Below, one piece after another: positions 50,394-63,156 of a stretch of DNA of 64,000 bases. The stretch is taken from contig CM032121.1 of assembly GCA_018894105.1 (NCBI GenBank), positions 1,117,507 to 1,181,506 on the forward strand, read 5' to 3'. This DNA comes from Jacaranda mimosifolia. Its lineage: Eukaryota; Streptophyta; Magnoliopsida; Lamiales; Bignoniaceae. Position numbers and translations under genes: made by a program. The notes beneath the pieces were generated by a model that saw only the letters and a program-made list of their open reading frames with translations, was not told the DNA's origin and did no database searches. How positions within the stretch are numbered: the first letter of the stretch is position 1; every line of letters starts with the position of its first letter.

Positions 50394-50781
50394 ACCTTTT
50401 GTTCTACTACTAATCGCAGTTCAGATTAGCACAAAATGAATTGTTCTTGCATTACAGAAACGAAATCATTCAGGCAATTCATTGAATGCTACGTGAACTG
50501 CTGGCCATATGGGCGATCCACTTGATCAGTCTTTGTTGTTCTGTTTTTGTCTTTTTTGCTTTTCCTTTTCATTTTGACATTTGAAGAAACGGGAGCAACA
50601 AGTACGGCGTCGTATGAGAAATACATGTGATGTTCGAATGCATGCATTTATCGTATGTATTTGTCATGGATTTTTTTATTGAACAATTTCGAGAAATAAA
50701 AAATAAAAAAGACAACACTTGCAAATAAAAAAGACAACAATTGGTGTATGGGAAGATTGGAAAGTTTTTGTGAATTATAAT
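50394..50781. other. 5' flank of the DUF726 gene
   Basis: Promoter and leader region for the minus-strand gene starting at 50393. No obvious TATA box. Nothing else is supported. Confidence 0.5.
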
Positions 50782-51694
50782 TTATAAATAGGATAAAATT
50801 CAATTTAGTCCGTATACTCAAATTTCGTCTCACTTTACCCTATACATTTTTAATTGCATTACTTTGTTTCCCTGTATTCTCAATTTTACTTCACTTACTT
50901 TAACAACGTTAAAGTCTCTTCAATTTCTGTTAGCAAACCAAACAAAAAATAGTTAGATTACCATATTTTATAATAATATACCCAAAATGCCTATACCTCA
51001 AATTTTTTTGTCAATCTCTACCAACTACTCTTCTCTTATATGAATACACAAATTTTATACAAAATAATATTAAAATTAAATTAAAAGATTCAAGCTGAAT
51101 GCTGAAAGATGAAACCTAAACATTACTATTGACTGCACTATAAATATATCAAAAATTTGCATCTTATACTAATGGTACATCTTTGGAAGAAACAATGATT
51201 TCAATTAAAGAAAACTCAATTAATAATATGTAGACCCCATTTTTCCCTCTATAGAATTGATTTACTAACTCTATTTTATTACTTAATACATCCCTCTATG
51301 AAATCATCAAAAATAAAAAACACACAAAGTAGCAACAAAACTACATGTAAGTGATATTTCATATGGGCATTTGAAGTCGGACGTTAAGAAACGCGTTTCC
51401 GTTATATGTCTTTGATGATTTTATATTCCTAAATTTTCAAATATAAATTTATTTTTTTTATGGAGAAGATGGATTTTATTTGTTAAATGAACAATTAAAA
51501 ATTATGGACAACTTCGTCTTTTAAAAAGAAAAAGTTAATAGTGTTAAGGAGATGAAGATAATTTAACAGAATTGAATAATTTAAGTAAAATTGAGAGTAC
51601 ATGAAGACAAAGTAATGCAATTAAAAATACAGAGGGGTAAAGTGAGATGAAATTTAAGCACAAGAAAGTAAAGTAAATTTTACCCTTATAAATA
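50782..51694. mobile_element. Mutator-like element (895 bp) with long TIRs and perfect 9-bp target duplication
   Basis: The element is 50791-51685. It begins ggataaaattcaatttag and ends taaattttaccc. The inverted repeats run about 120-150 bp inward; the shared block ttaattgcattactttgt is at 50850 and its complement is near 51613-51630. TTATAAATA flanks it exactly on both sides (50782-50790 and 51686-51694). A 9-bp duplication with long TIRs is the hallmark of the Mutator superfamily. No transposase frame. Confidence 0.92.
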
Positions 51695-51777
51695 TTATTG
51701 AAAAAATAAAATATTTTTGTAATTTCTAATATAGTAGGTATCGGCTAATTGCAAAAGGTATATAAATCCGAATGGTA

Positions 51778-52592
51778 TCCAGAATTAGGAGTGTAGACGA
51801 ATATTAAATGGATCGGATACACTATTTTCATATTCGTATCCGTTTACTTTTTAAATATTCATATACGGATACGGATTTGACGGATATTTAAAAATGATAT
51901 TTGAATTCGTATGTCGGATATCGGTTGAATTCGGATATATCCGTATTCGATTATAATTATTCAAATACATTCATGTTTAATTAAACTTATTTGTATTCGA
52001 ATTATTTTTTTAATATTTATATTCAATTATAATTATTTAGACATCTATTTATGAATATCCAAATACGTAAATCTATGAATTTATAATAAATACATTTTTT
52101 AATTAATAGAAGGACTATACAATTTCATTAAAAAGAAATCAATCAAACAAATAGCATAATTTCTAATTAATAGTTGACTTTATAATTGATTATTAGTATT
52201 ACTTAATATTAATAATGGCATTTAAATGTATTAATTATAAAGTCAACCAATAATAATTATGTTGATTACATTTATTCTTCAATTTTTTCTCTATATTATA
52301 ATAATTTTTTAAATTTATTTTTTTCTTCCTAATTATTTAATTATAATTTATGTATATACATATATGAAATATGAAATTTTTATTGAAAAATATAAATAAT
52401 ATATTATTTAATAAATATATATTCAGATCGAATACACATTTACCATACCTGTATCCGTCTATAATCAGATATCTATTAATCGAATATGAATAATATCCAC
52501 TTTAAACAAATGCTGATAAATTTTGTATAAACAAATACAAATGCGAACGGTAAATAAATTTCTAAATATCCATTTACAGCCCTATTCAGAAT
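51778..52592. mobile_element. hAT-type non-autonomous element (799 bp)
   Basis: The element is 51786-52584, with ends TAGGAGTGTA and TACAGCCCTA as short inverted repeats. Flanks are TCCAGAAT (51778-51785) and TTCAGAAT (52585-52592), an 8-bp duplication with one change. Subterminal regions are full of 'tatccgtattcg'/'cggatac' motifs, as is usual for hAT MITEs. Confidence 0.82.
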
Positions 52593-53268
52593 GTTATGTA
52601 GAGTCAAATCTAGACATATGATTGATATTGCTCGAATGTTATGTAGAATTGAATCTAAATATATGATTAATATTACGTAAGTATTCAGTAAAACGTTGAT
52701 GGATTCTAGAGACAATATAAAACGATCTTAGAAACAATAACTTTATAACGAATTTAACTGACGAAAATTAACAATAAAACGTGGTACACATATCATTCAA
52801 ACTCGAGATCTTCTTATGAAAAATATAAATAAATAAATTAAATAGTTGAATTACCAACATACTTAGACGTGAAATTTCTTCAATTTCTCGTCCCCATTGT
52901 CAATAATGACTAATTTCTAAATTTTGATAATCTACAACATATCAAAATACATGAAATAATTGTAAAACTTTATATTATCATCGGAAAACTAGAATGAACA
53001 TTTTTATTTTATATTTTGGAAAAAAAAATAATAATCTAGCTTGGCTATTCCCGTGTAAACTAAGCCTACATGCGTGCTAAATTACAAGAGCTTGTCCCAA
53101 AACACAGTACTTTTAGAAGAAGCTAATATCCCACAAAAAATGCTAAATTATAGCAACAAACCATTCAAGTCATCAATTTCTTCAACACTTGTAACTCTCA
53201 CTTGAGTCCTGAAGCTTCAAAATTTCCACAACTATTAGCATACATCTACACCATGAAATATTCCATTA
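52593..53268. other. AT-rich spacer
   Basis: No supported gene. Confidence 0.5.
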
Positions 53269-53514
53269 TTATCTACATACACCACTAGGGATTTGGCCTT
53301 TCAGCAGCCATGCATTCTCTGCTTCAAGGCCCTCGACCTTCCTAGCATTAGAACGAGGGATGGTACATGCATGTCAGATATTCTACGCACATATAACAAC
53401 TAAGTAAAAGAAGAGTCTCACCGTGGAGCTAACCTGTTGTCATTCTTCATGCTGAAGTCACAACCACCACACTGCCCTTCAGCATTCTTGTTTAAAAGAG
53501 AATGAGATCGTCCG
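53269..53514 (-). other. Possible orphan two-exon coding remnant downstream of the CCCH gene
   Basis: On the minus strand, 53514-53434 follows a tttgcag acceptor and ends in a GTTAGC donor. 53341-53269 follows a tgctag acceptor and ends in TAA. Joined, they read a continuous frame with hydrophilic, non-repetitive sequence (GRSHSLLNKNAEGQCGGC, then DFSMKNDNR, then KVEGLEAENAWLLKGQIPSG). I do not recognise the family. It could be 3' exons of an alternative transcript of the upstream gene, a remnant of another gene, or chance in a spliced 3' UTR. Confidence 0.3.
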
Positions 53515-53720
53515 CTGCAAAAGCTTCATCTCTTCACAAAAACCTCATGAAGGGCAAGTACAACAGCAGAGGTAAAAATAGTTGAATTACTCAGCTATAT
53601 AGCCAACAAATTTTCAGTTAAATGGAGGAATGCTACAAATCTACACCTAAAAAGATTATTCCCCACAATTAATTATTATACAAAAAATTATCTGCACCAT
53701 TATGTAGGCTAACTAAGCCA

Positions 53721-56700
53721 TCATGGGTGTAGGTAGTCACAGAATGCTCCCTTTTTGCAATGGCCACTTTCATAGAATTTACATACCCGCTGGCCTTTTG
53801 GGAGAGGCCTGGAATATCCACCACCGTATGCTTGCCTACTCCATGGAGGCCGGCCACTGCCTTGATAACCCCGCTCTCTAGGACTAGTAAATCTCTCACC
53901 ACCATATTTACGCTGGCCATCCCATGGTAGGCTCGTGTTTATGGGACTGTGATTTATGTTTGGGTTTACCCAGCCTGTCCCTGGATTTGTTCCCCATCCT
54001 AGGTTTGCCATTCCCTGAGTAGGGCCTCCCAAGACAAGATTGACGTTACCTTGTACTGTCACCAGATTAATGTTGCCCTGCACTGTTCCCCAACCAGGGT
54101 CCATGTTGTCTGATCCTGACCCAGGTACCATATTTGCACCAACCATTTCTTGACTCGTGTTGCTTGTTGCAGGGGGATGAAATTCTGAACCAGCATCACC
54201 TGAATAAACTGGAGCAGAACCAGCATCACCTGAATAAACTGGAGCATTAGTTTCTCCCTCACTGCTTGCAGATGAATGTACACTTGACCTCCTAAAAAAA
54301 TCAAATGCATCGACCGGCGATGCTCCAATTGGTTTACATTGCTCCGAGGATTGGGAAGTCAGTTGTATCTCCCTGTTGGAGCTCAAGGCATCACTTTTTT
54401 GATGATCGGGTGTAGGACTGAATTCCTCAATCGAACTAAAGCAGTCATTTTTACAATCTTCCATGAATTCCCTAGCAAACTTCATGGCTGAAGTAGGTGA
54501 AGGCAAGGCCCCTTGTGATTCCATTGCATCGACTTCAGCTAACAAATCTGATACTGATTCCTCACCCAGAGCGTCAAACTCAATTGGCTCGATTATATTT
54601 GCCAGCCAATTAGGTATATTTGATGCAGGATGGGATTCAGAAGCTTGAGTGAGATGTTGACTGTCTGAAGTCGACGTAGCAACATTCACACTCGCTACTT
54701 CAGGAGGTTTTGACGAAGATGCAGAGACAGGACCAGAATCCCATTCCTGGACAGATGGTCTTGCAGGTGTAGGGGAATATCCACACCATTCATCAGCTCC
54801 TTCTGGGATTTGCACACCACCCAGAACTAGATTAGAAGCACCACTCCAGCTTGGGCCTGAATTTGGAACAGGAAAATTCGTAAACCCGGATTGATTGGTC
54901 TCAGTTGCCTGGGTTCCCTGATCTTCATTGTTAGATCTTGGTGTAGGACTTAGCAGCTCCAAAATACCAGAGTTCTGCATGGGGACATCTGAAGAGAGAG
55001 ACTGCTGATTTTCAGCAGTCTTTGGGGTAGGACTAGGAAGATCGAAGCCATCTATATTCCCGGCCGGTTTATTTGAATCAGATAACTTGGATACAGGTGA
55101 ATAAACAGATCCAGATTCAATGTCATTTGTGCTCAAATCAATATTTGAAGATTTAAAATTTTCTTCAGAAGATAGGCCTACTCGGTCCTCGTTGTTAGAT
55201 TGATTTTGAAGCAGCTCATGCCCACTAGTAATTGGTGTTCCAATTAGCCCAGTTGAATTCTTTTCTCCATTTTGTGAACCATGGTTGAACTCATTACTGT
55301 CTTGGCCTTGATCAGGCAGAGCTACATGTTCTTGCCCAAAGCTTGATGAAGGAAGCAAATTATGTGCTTGGACATCTTCAGCACTAGAATTATTATCCTT
55401 GAGCAAATCCCAACATTGCGGCCAAGAGGAGCCAGACTCATCTGCCCTCACAAGTCCACTATCATTGTCAGACGAAGCATTCGCATTATTACAACAGGCA
55501 GCATCTGTTTGTTTGCTATTAGCAGTCCCATCTGTACCATCTCTCATCCAATTCCTCTAGTAACCCCATTTTCCTGTGACCCTGAGGAAGAAGGTTTATA
55601 TGACAACTCCGATGCTCCATGGAATTGCCCATTCAGAGCATCAGTTAGAAGTAATGAGTCATATTGCTCATGATTTGTCCATATCCTCATATCAGGCGGA
55701 AATAGTCCAGTTGTACTCCATTTCCGCAGCTGCATCATGGAAAATGGTCCTTGAATCTTACCATTAGGATCACGATAATGCCACAATTTCTCAGTTTCGA
55801 TATTATTAGCAGAGGAAGAGTTTCCCACGGAGGCAGTTGCAGTCGAAGTCTCTAATCCAGACCTTTGCATGGCTTGATCATTCCTACCACCAATTGCTGA
55901 GTCAGTAACATTGACTCGATTCATCTGTTTGTCCGAACCATGTGATCCACTTGCATCTGCTTTCTCTATCATTCTATTCTGCGCTTGGACAGACTGCTCT
56001 TCTTTACCTGCACAAGATGTAATACAAATTCCTCTGATTAAATTGCCAGGGAAAAAAATCTCACCGACATATCTACTCCTATTTGTGTATTTACACATCA
56101 CCTTTTTTATTAGGAGAAATGGGCTTCCTTCCATTTCGAGGAAACCCTGGGTAGCTTGGCCTCACATATTCATCTGCACAAGTGCAGTCACTGAAAACCA
56201 TAACTAATGGATAAAAGAAATAACTGATAGAAAGACATTTCCAAGACTGCGAAGCCCCACAATAGAGGTACCTTTCTTACTGTTTTCAGCACTTCTGGTA
56301 TCTTCTTCTGATTCATAATTTGGACTCATTTTTGGATCAGCATGTACCACTGGAACTTCAGAAATCCTGCGCTGACGCTCCTCAGGTGATTTTAGTAGCT
56401 GTAATTTGTCTACATATTCTCTAAGCGTGGAAAAGTGTCAAGGAACTCCAAGAAACATGTGCAAACTCTAGTGCCATAATCATGTCAGTTGGAGACAAAA
56501 CAATAAGAACAAATTACTTCCAATCTTATTTGGATAATTTGCTGTTATAAACACCAGAATGAAAAGGAAATAAAACACCAATAGACCTTCTGCATTTTGA
56601 ATTGCAAGGACTGAATTGAATCATCAAAGTTCAACTCAAAAGTACCCAATTTTTGTTGTTCGCGTATTTCTACATTCATGCTGTTGAAAATTTCACCACA

Positions 56701-59700
56701 TGTTGAAAAAAATGCTACAATAGTGAACATAGATTTTCATTCAATAATTCAAAGAGGGCACAAAAATGCAGTTGGCTCACAATTTTTGACACGTCTGAGA
56801 GATCATATGGACACTATAACGCAGCTCCCGCTGTCGCTCCTTGTTCAACCCAACTTTCAACAGATCAAGATATCAATTCTTAATTTGATGAACAGGTTAC
56901 CATGTCAGCAAGTCAAAAGAAAATCTCAGTGTAGCTATATATTTCGTGTAGTGATACATAGATAAGGCTAGAGCGCAGCTTCGCCTTTAAATCTAGCAAG
57001 AAAATTAATGTTTATGTAGTAGAAAGACACTTAGCTCATCCAGTCATAAAAGTGCTACTTTTCTTTTGCAAACTTGAAGCATCAAATGCTTCTGTATGCT
57101 CTAAAAAATGAGATGATTATATACAAAGGATATTCTTTCTTACGCCCCTTCTCGCTAGCTCGATCTCGTAGATGATTTAGCCGCAATATCTCAGCCTCCA
57201 GCCACTGTTTATTTAATAGAACATCAGAAAAAGAACCATAAAAATTACATCTAAGAAAAAAAATTGAAAAATAACAAGCAGAATATTCTCTCTCTTCCCC
57301 TCTTGCTTTCCTGGGGGCAGAGAACTGAGATCTGAAAAGAAGGTGCCCAATCACAAAATTTAATTCAGGCAGATAAGAACCAACAAACTCACATCATTGA
57401 CCCTGACGGGTTGGAGTGCCATAGCTTTCTTTTCTACCTCACCCTGCAAACAAACACATTTAAGTGATACAATGACATCGTGGCTTTAGGTGAAATTCTG
57501 AAACAATGACGCAAATAGGACTTACAACAGTAAACCGTTTCACAAGCCCACATCTAATGCTTTGACGCAACCGCCTGCATTCATCCTGAATGCCAAAATA
57601 GACTATTAGACCACCATATGGAATATTAAAAGAGAACAACTGACAAATTTTACTTTAGTTTAAAGTTTGAATAAATGATATTGAAAATGCATGAATTTTC
57701 AAAGCAAAAGGAATTACAATATTTCTCAAATAAGATATTCATCTCAATCTTAAATTCAAGAGTAAGGAGATATTAGTGAGAGAAAATAAGTTTGCTCAAT
57801 ACCAATCATCACATATCACAAACTAAATACATTCTGTGGCTGCATCAGAAACGCATTAAAAATTTACAGTCAAGGGATAAAGGAATTATAAGATTCTTTC
57901 ATAGCACAGTAGGGGATCAGGACACGAAAAATATATCTACTGACGATGCTGTTGCTAATCTACTACTACAATTACAACTAGAATTCCACACTAATTTTGC
58001 TTTATATATCCAAAAAGATCTTGCAACATGAAAGTAAAGTCACTTTCCAAAACATCTAAACTCAAACAAAAGCATCAGGGATAAGTTGAGAAGCTGATGA
58101 GTTCTGTATCTCCAGTTACCTCAGTAAACTCTTGATTTGAAATGGTATCAATAGATACAACCTCTTTCTTGTCTAAATTTAATGCTTCAAGCATGACATC
58201 TGCTGTCCTGTCACCAATTTTATAGGGCTCAGCCACCTTACTAGTCCCTGAATTACAAATAAAAATATCAACAGATTCAGGAAATATTTGAAGTGTGCAG
58301 AAAATGTTAAATATGCATGTATGGAGGAACATAAGGAAGAAGCTAAAGCACGAATTTTGATAAATGCATGCATTATACCTACAACTTGGACAAGCCTGTA
58401 AACATCTTGCTTCTGATCATTACTCGATATTCTAATTCTCACAATAGACCCAATAACCTTATCACAGAAGTTCTCACGATCTTCAATAAGATTCTCCATC
58501 AAATTACGTCTCAAATAAATCAAATTAATGTTATGGACATCAATTGCAGCGTATTCATTTAAGTTATTCTGGGGTGCTCTCTCTTCACTCTTTTTACGCG
58601 TTTTCCGCTTTCTATTGTTAACTGGATTTGGCAATCCATAAATGTTTCCACCAACCTCCATGTCACTTGCATCGGAACTAACAAAGCCAGCTGGAATAAA
58701 AGAATTCTTCTGAGACTCCTCCTTTGTGAGAAAGTGAAATTCGAGAAGCTTTAACATTTCAATATGACCAACACGTGGCTTTCCAAACAAATTTTTGAGC
58801 TTTAGATCACATATAATTTGACTCTTCCGGCGTGGATCACGAAGGTTGTTTCTCTTTATGTAGTCAAGCAATAGTTTTTGGACATCAAATTGTGATATAG
58901 CTGATGTATCCCCATTCTTCATGTGTGCAACAAACTCCAACAGTTCTTTAGATGCCCACTCAGTACTACTGTCAATTCTTGGCTTGTCTGACTCTTTGCT
59001 TGTGTTTCTGCAGATACTAGGCTTGTTTATATCTTTGACAATGCTTGAGTTGCCTAGATCTTCCACAATGCCTGCCTTGTCAGTGGCTTCCTTAATGCTT
59101 GGCTCATCAGTGGCTTTGTCAATGTTTGGTTTTAAAGTGTCTTTGCTGAGACTTGGCCCATCTTCCCCCTTGTCGCTATTTAGGTTCTCGACATGGTTAC
59201 CAGTACTTGATAATGCTGTCATTGACCCATCATTCTGAGACAAACTAATATCTACATGGGGTTTATTCAACTCCAAATGCTCAGTACTCCTGTATGACAT
59301 GGAAACTTTTCCATCAACTGCAGTATGCAGCACATTACCCAACTGTGGCTTGCAAGATGCTGCAGCCACACCTTTCCAGGGTTTTCTAGCGTGAGTGAGC
59401 TCACTTAGTGTCAATGATAACTTCTCCTTTAAGCATACCCAATACACCTTGAAGAGATACTCCCAGCTATTTTTGTCATCAAAATCTACTTGAACCTGCA
59501 TAAAAAAATTCCCAGCAGAACCATCTGTGTAAGTTATGAATTCTGTTCAAGGCCACAAAGGAAGTAATATTTCAAGCCTACATTCTGATTACAACCAGAT
59601 TACATCATGTAATGATCTAAAAATTGTATCAAGGACTTCCAGCTTAGAGTTCCAGTTATTCATCTCAACAAGCAAAATGATCCAAAAGGTCAGCACCTTC

Positions 59701-62164
59701 CACATGCAAATCTCTTTTCTGCTTCTCCATTCCAGTGTGCAGAAGTTACATGTATTCCAAATATGGAAAAACACAAATTAACCACGGGGCACTAAAATAA
59801 GGCAATCTTACTTCATGAAAATGTCGAGATAATATCACTACTCCTTGGAAGCTTCTATATGATTGGATTGGTTTGGATGAAACCAGATGATACGAAATCT
59901 AGGAAAGCATATGGACGCAAAGCAAAACCAATTTGGACAACAAATATTGGTTAACCATGACCGAAAAAGCATAGAGTGATGAAAGGACGTAAATGATGTG
60001 ATCACATTGCGTTCCCTTTATATAATTGGATGTTTATCAGAAGTATGGTTCCCACTACAATAATTTCCATGTGAAGGCCTTCAGAAAAAGTATGGAATTA
60101 ATGCAAATGTTGCAGCTGAATTTAAGCTACAAACTTGATTCTAACAACATAGAAAACAAAAAAGATTTCTTTCATTTTATTTCTTTTACAGTTAGCATAG
60201 CATGCTTTAATTGAAAGACCATATTTTCACTATCAATGCACAAAAATTCATAATAGTTAGGCCCCTTGTAATAAATTAAATTTGGACAAGAAGAATTATA
60301 CTGAGAGGGCGTGTCTGTAAAAGCAAAATGTATGTCTACTGAACCGATACCTTTTTAAATAGGGTACCCATTCAACACAACTCTTCAATAACTAAAAATA
60401 TACGCGTAGGACTTTACTAAGTTAGGCTTGGTATGTTAAGCAAATTTCGTACTTATTTATAGCCAGCAAAACCTGTATTCCAACTTAAGAAACGAAGGTT
60501 CTTGCTGGGAAAATCCTTGAGAAAAGAGTTCATGGGAGATTCTTATTGGTGCTAAACTCAAGTACGCAACAACCCTGTAAAATGCCATGTTAAAATCCAT
60601 AAAAGAATTGAGTAACATTAACAAATCATCAGTAGATGGAAAAATACCAGCTGCTAATAAATGAAGGATAAATGTATATGGAATAAAATGATGAAGTCTA
60701 GCTTGAGCTAAAGCACATCTTAACAAATGTACTTGGTGACAGCCAGAGAGTTTCGCTAAGCAATTCTTTCAATTTAATAACGTATCAAGAAACAATTTTC
60801 TTACCGGTTCACTGTTTGCTTGGTCTTTATTTTCAATCAACATGATAGTTTTCATGCACGTTGAGCAAAATCCTTTGTTTCCTCTAACACACAAGTAATC
60901 AGCATCTTTAGCACATCCCTTGCACAATGAATAGGTGCAAGTGTAGCACATATAATGGGAAGCCCTCAGACATACACTACATATGTGCCAACCTGAAAGC
61001 AATAGCACCATAAGCAACATAAATAGCAGCATGCATACAGTTAATTAGGTGACAATTTTAGCTTTTAAATCAAGGTACTACTTCAGTGTTGATGAGTTTA
61101 AGATTTGTGAAATGAGAAAATTGGCATGCATGACTACCAAACGACAAAAGAGAACGAGTCCAAATCAAATGGAAAAAAATATAGGGTTGGGAAAAAAAAA
61201 CCTAATAAAATCAGTTATCAGTTCAATATATGCATAGTAGGCAACGGATTCAACAAATTTAAAGCTTCATGCATGCTTAATAAACCAATGAACATCTAAA
61301 ATATCTTCACTAGATTCAGTGCGAAACATAGTTCTGCAAATCAATGGAATATCCCAAAACACTTCCACCATAAAATAAGAAAACAAACAAAAAGATAATC
61401 ATATAAAAACCAACAAAGGAAGTTACCAGGTTTCATTAATATTTTACAAATGAAAAGGGCAACATACCGCAGTTCCACTTAGCTTTTGATTTGAAAAATG
61501 CTTCATCTCGCTTAATACACGCCGGATGATACGCCTTTGGACAGCCCCTGTGCATTAACAAGTTGCAACCAAAGAAACTCCAAAGATCACATTCTAAATA
61601 AAACTCCAAGACATAACATTCTAAAAACACTTCCCATGATTGCTACCATAGATGAAAGTGAAGTGAAAATATCCTTAACAAAAAACTTATAAAGCAGTCC
61701 GAACAAAAATACACTATGAACAAACGTAAAACTTAGGAGACAGTTTATACGAACTAAACTCACTTGCGATCGCAAAGTACCAGAGAACCCCCATCGAAGC
61801 AAATGAAGCAAACATCCTCCTCCTCATCCTCCACTTTTTTCCGCTTTGGTGGCGGCGGCTTTGCCGCTAGCTGACCCTTTGGTGGTCGCCCTCTCTTCCG
61901 CTTCTCTTCGGCGCCGATCACCCGCCCCGCAGTCGGAAACACCAGCGTCGGAGCTGAAGGAGGCGTATCCATCACCGCAGACTGCCCAGCATCTCCAGAA
62001 ACCTCTCCAGCCAGCTGTGAACCACTGATATCTCCCCGAATCACCACGGCAGGCTCAAAATTCTCTGCCCCCACCTCGGGTGAAGTAGAAACAACAGGCT
62101 CATCATCATCGCCAAATCCTTGAGTCTGAGCCACCGCAGCTAACAACGTCTCTATATTCTCCAT
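53721..62164 (-). CDS. PHD-SWIB-Plus3-GYF-CCCH zinc-finger protein (C3H44 / NERD-like), with a frame break
   Basis: Nuclear chromatin protein; the Arabidopsis relatives C3H19 (NERD) and C3H44 share this order, and NERD links histone H3 tails and Argonaute to RNA-directed DNA methylation. Exons: 62164-61764, 61547-61468, 60992-60805, 59495-58379, 58247-58120, 57585-57526, 57443-57393, 57204-57134, 56426-56272, 56173-56102, 56007 to about 55550, then frame-shifted to 53721. Domains: AT-hook RGRPPKG (91-97), extended PHD (CFIC at 119 to about 195), SWIB (about 403-483), basic RKRKTRKK (about 517-524), Plus3 (about 539-658), coiled coil (676-720), GYF (WHYRDPNGKIQGPF, about 850-900), four SPTP motifs, GW motifs (PGWGT, LGWGT, TGWV) and a terminal CCCH finger (C-X7-C-X5-C-X3-H). 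Length about 1,535 residues if read through the break. Intron 8 is U12-type AT-AC. The break and that intron are described separately. Confidence 0.92.
55544..55564 (-). other. Reading-frame break inside the CCCH gene
   Basis: The GYF-side frame runs to a TGA at 55544-55546. The frame of the downstream 608 codons (GW and CCCH part) is open upstream only to a TAG at 55557-55559. The two overlap, so a one-base loss (or two-base gain) between these stops would explain the break. The eight bases 55564-55557 (GTTACTAG) begin GT and end AG, and skipping them restores the frame, but this is far too short for a spliceosomal intron. A 65-base alternative (55580-55516) is in phase but is purine-rich and has weak splice sites. 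Confidence 0.8.
56427..57133 (-). other. U12-type (AT-AC) spliceosomal intron 8 of the CCCH gene
   Basis: The donor reads ATATCCTTT, the U12 consensus. TTCCTTGAC, a near-perfect U12 branch site, lies 11 bases before the end, and the intron closes in CCAC. Exon 8 ends ...AAG AAA GA and exon 9 begins G CTT AGA GAA, giving KGRKKELREYVDKLQLL, the continuous family sequence. No GT-AG alternative reads in frame without altering the conserved KELRE. Confidence 0.92.
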
Positions 62165-63156
62165 AACAAAACTAATAAAACCCTAAAATCCTGAACTCCT
62201 CCAGCAACGAATCCCACCCAACTCAAACCCCATAATCATTTATCACCCATCATACTTCAGCAAACTCGGACACATAATTCATGAAAAAAAATAAAAAAAT
62301 AACAAAAACCCAAGAATTAGACAGAATATGATGGACGGTGGAGCTCGTGGGATTGGCTGAGAGGGGTGAAAGAGTCCTGAGTTTGTGGGGGGGTGGGGGG
62401 GTTGAAGTTAGTCCCTTTTTTTCTAGCTGTAATGGTAAAATAAATCCTTTATTCTGATTATCTTTCGGCGAGAAGTGGAATTTGTATGTCACCCCACCAT
62501 CCATCCCCACTCCCCCAAGTGTTTGATGTTATACCATGTGGATGTCTAGCGGGAGTCAAAGACTCAAAGCGCGGCCGCGCGTCGTGGACATGGGGCCAGA
62601 TACAATTGGGAGACACGTGATTGGGGTCAAATTTTGTGGGTTGTCCTCTTTTTCTTTCTTCTTTTGAGAACTACGATAATATTAAAATTCAATTTTGTTT
62701 AAAGTAGTTTATATATTGTTCTTGTCTTTTACTTGTAATAACGAAAATCAAAATCCTAATTATGAATGTCGACGGGATAATATTTTATGGAGTTAAGATA
62801 ACAAATGTGGGTGTCATAGTTTCACGAGTAATGTTCAAATCTACCATCAAATATAAAAGTTAAAGAGTTGAGATCTTGAGGCAATTTACAGATAGCTAAT
62901 ATTCTTTTATAAGGACAGAATCTCGATCAACTGTATAGATGAATGGTATTTCATCGACTCATCATATTGTATTTGTTAATAAATTTGAGCACCATGTGAT
63001 TGAAAAATTGATGCTCAAATCTATCGTGAGATATAGAAAAAATTGAGTGTTTAAGGTAGTTTATAAATTATTTCTCCTTTTTTTTTAATTTATCAAAATG
63101 TAATGACAAGATTTCCAACCTTGTATTCTAGCACTGTAAGTGTCTTGTAAAATTAA
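62165..63156. other. 5' flank of the CCCH gene
   Basis: Leader and promoter region of the minus-strand CCCH gene. A G-run tract (gtgggggggtggggggg) is at 62384-62401. A GC-rich patch (gcgcggccgcgcgtcg) is at about 62570-62585. No other gene is supported. Confidence 0.55.

Noticed and set aside
56102..57133. GT-AG alternative for intron 8 of the CCCH gene (GTATAT donor inside the U12 donor region, CTTAG acceptor)
   Set aside because: It would insert Tyr-Pro-Leu and lose Leu-Arg of the conserved KELRE block. All three U12 signals are present for the AT-AC choice.
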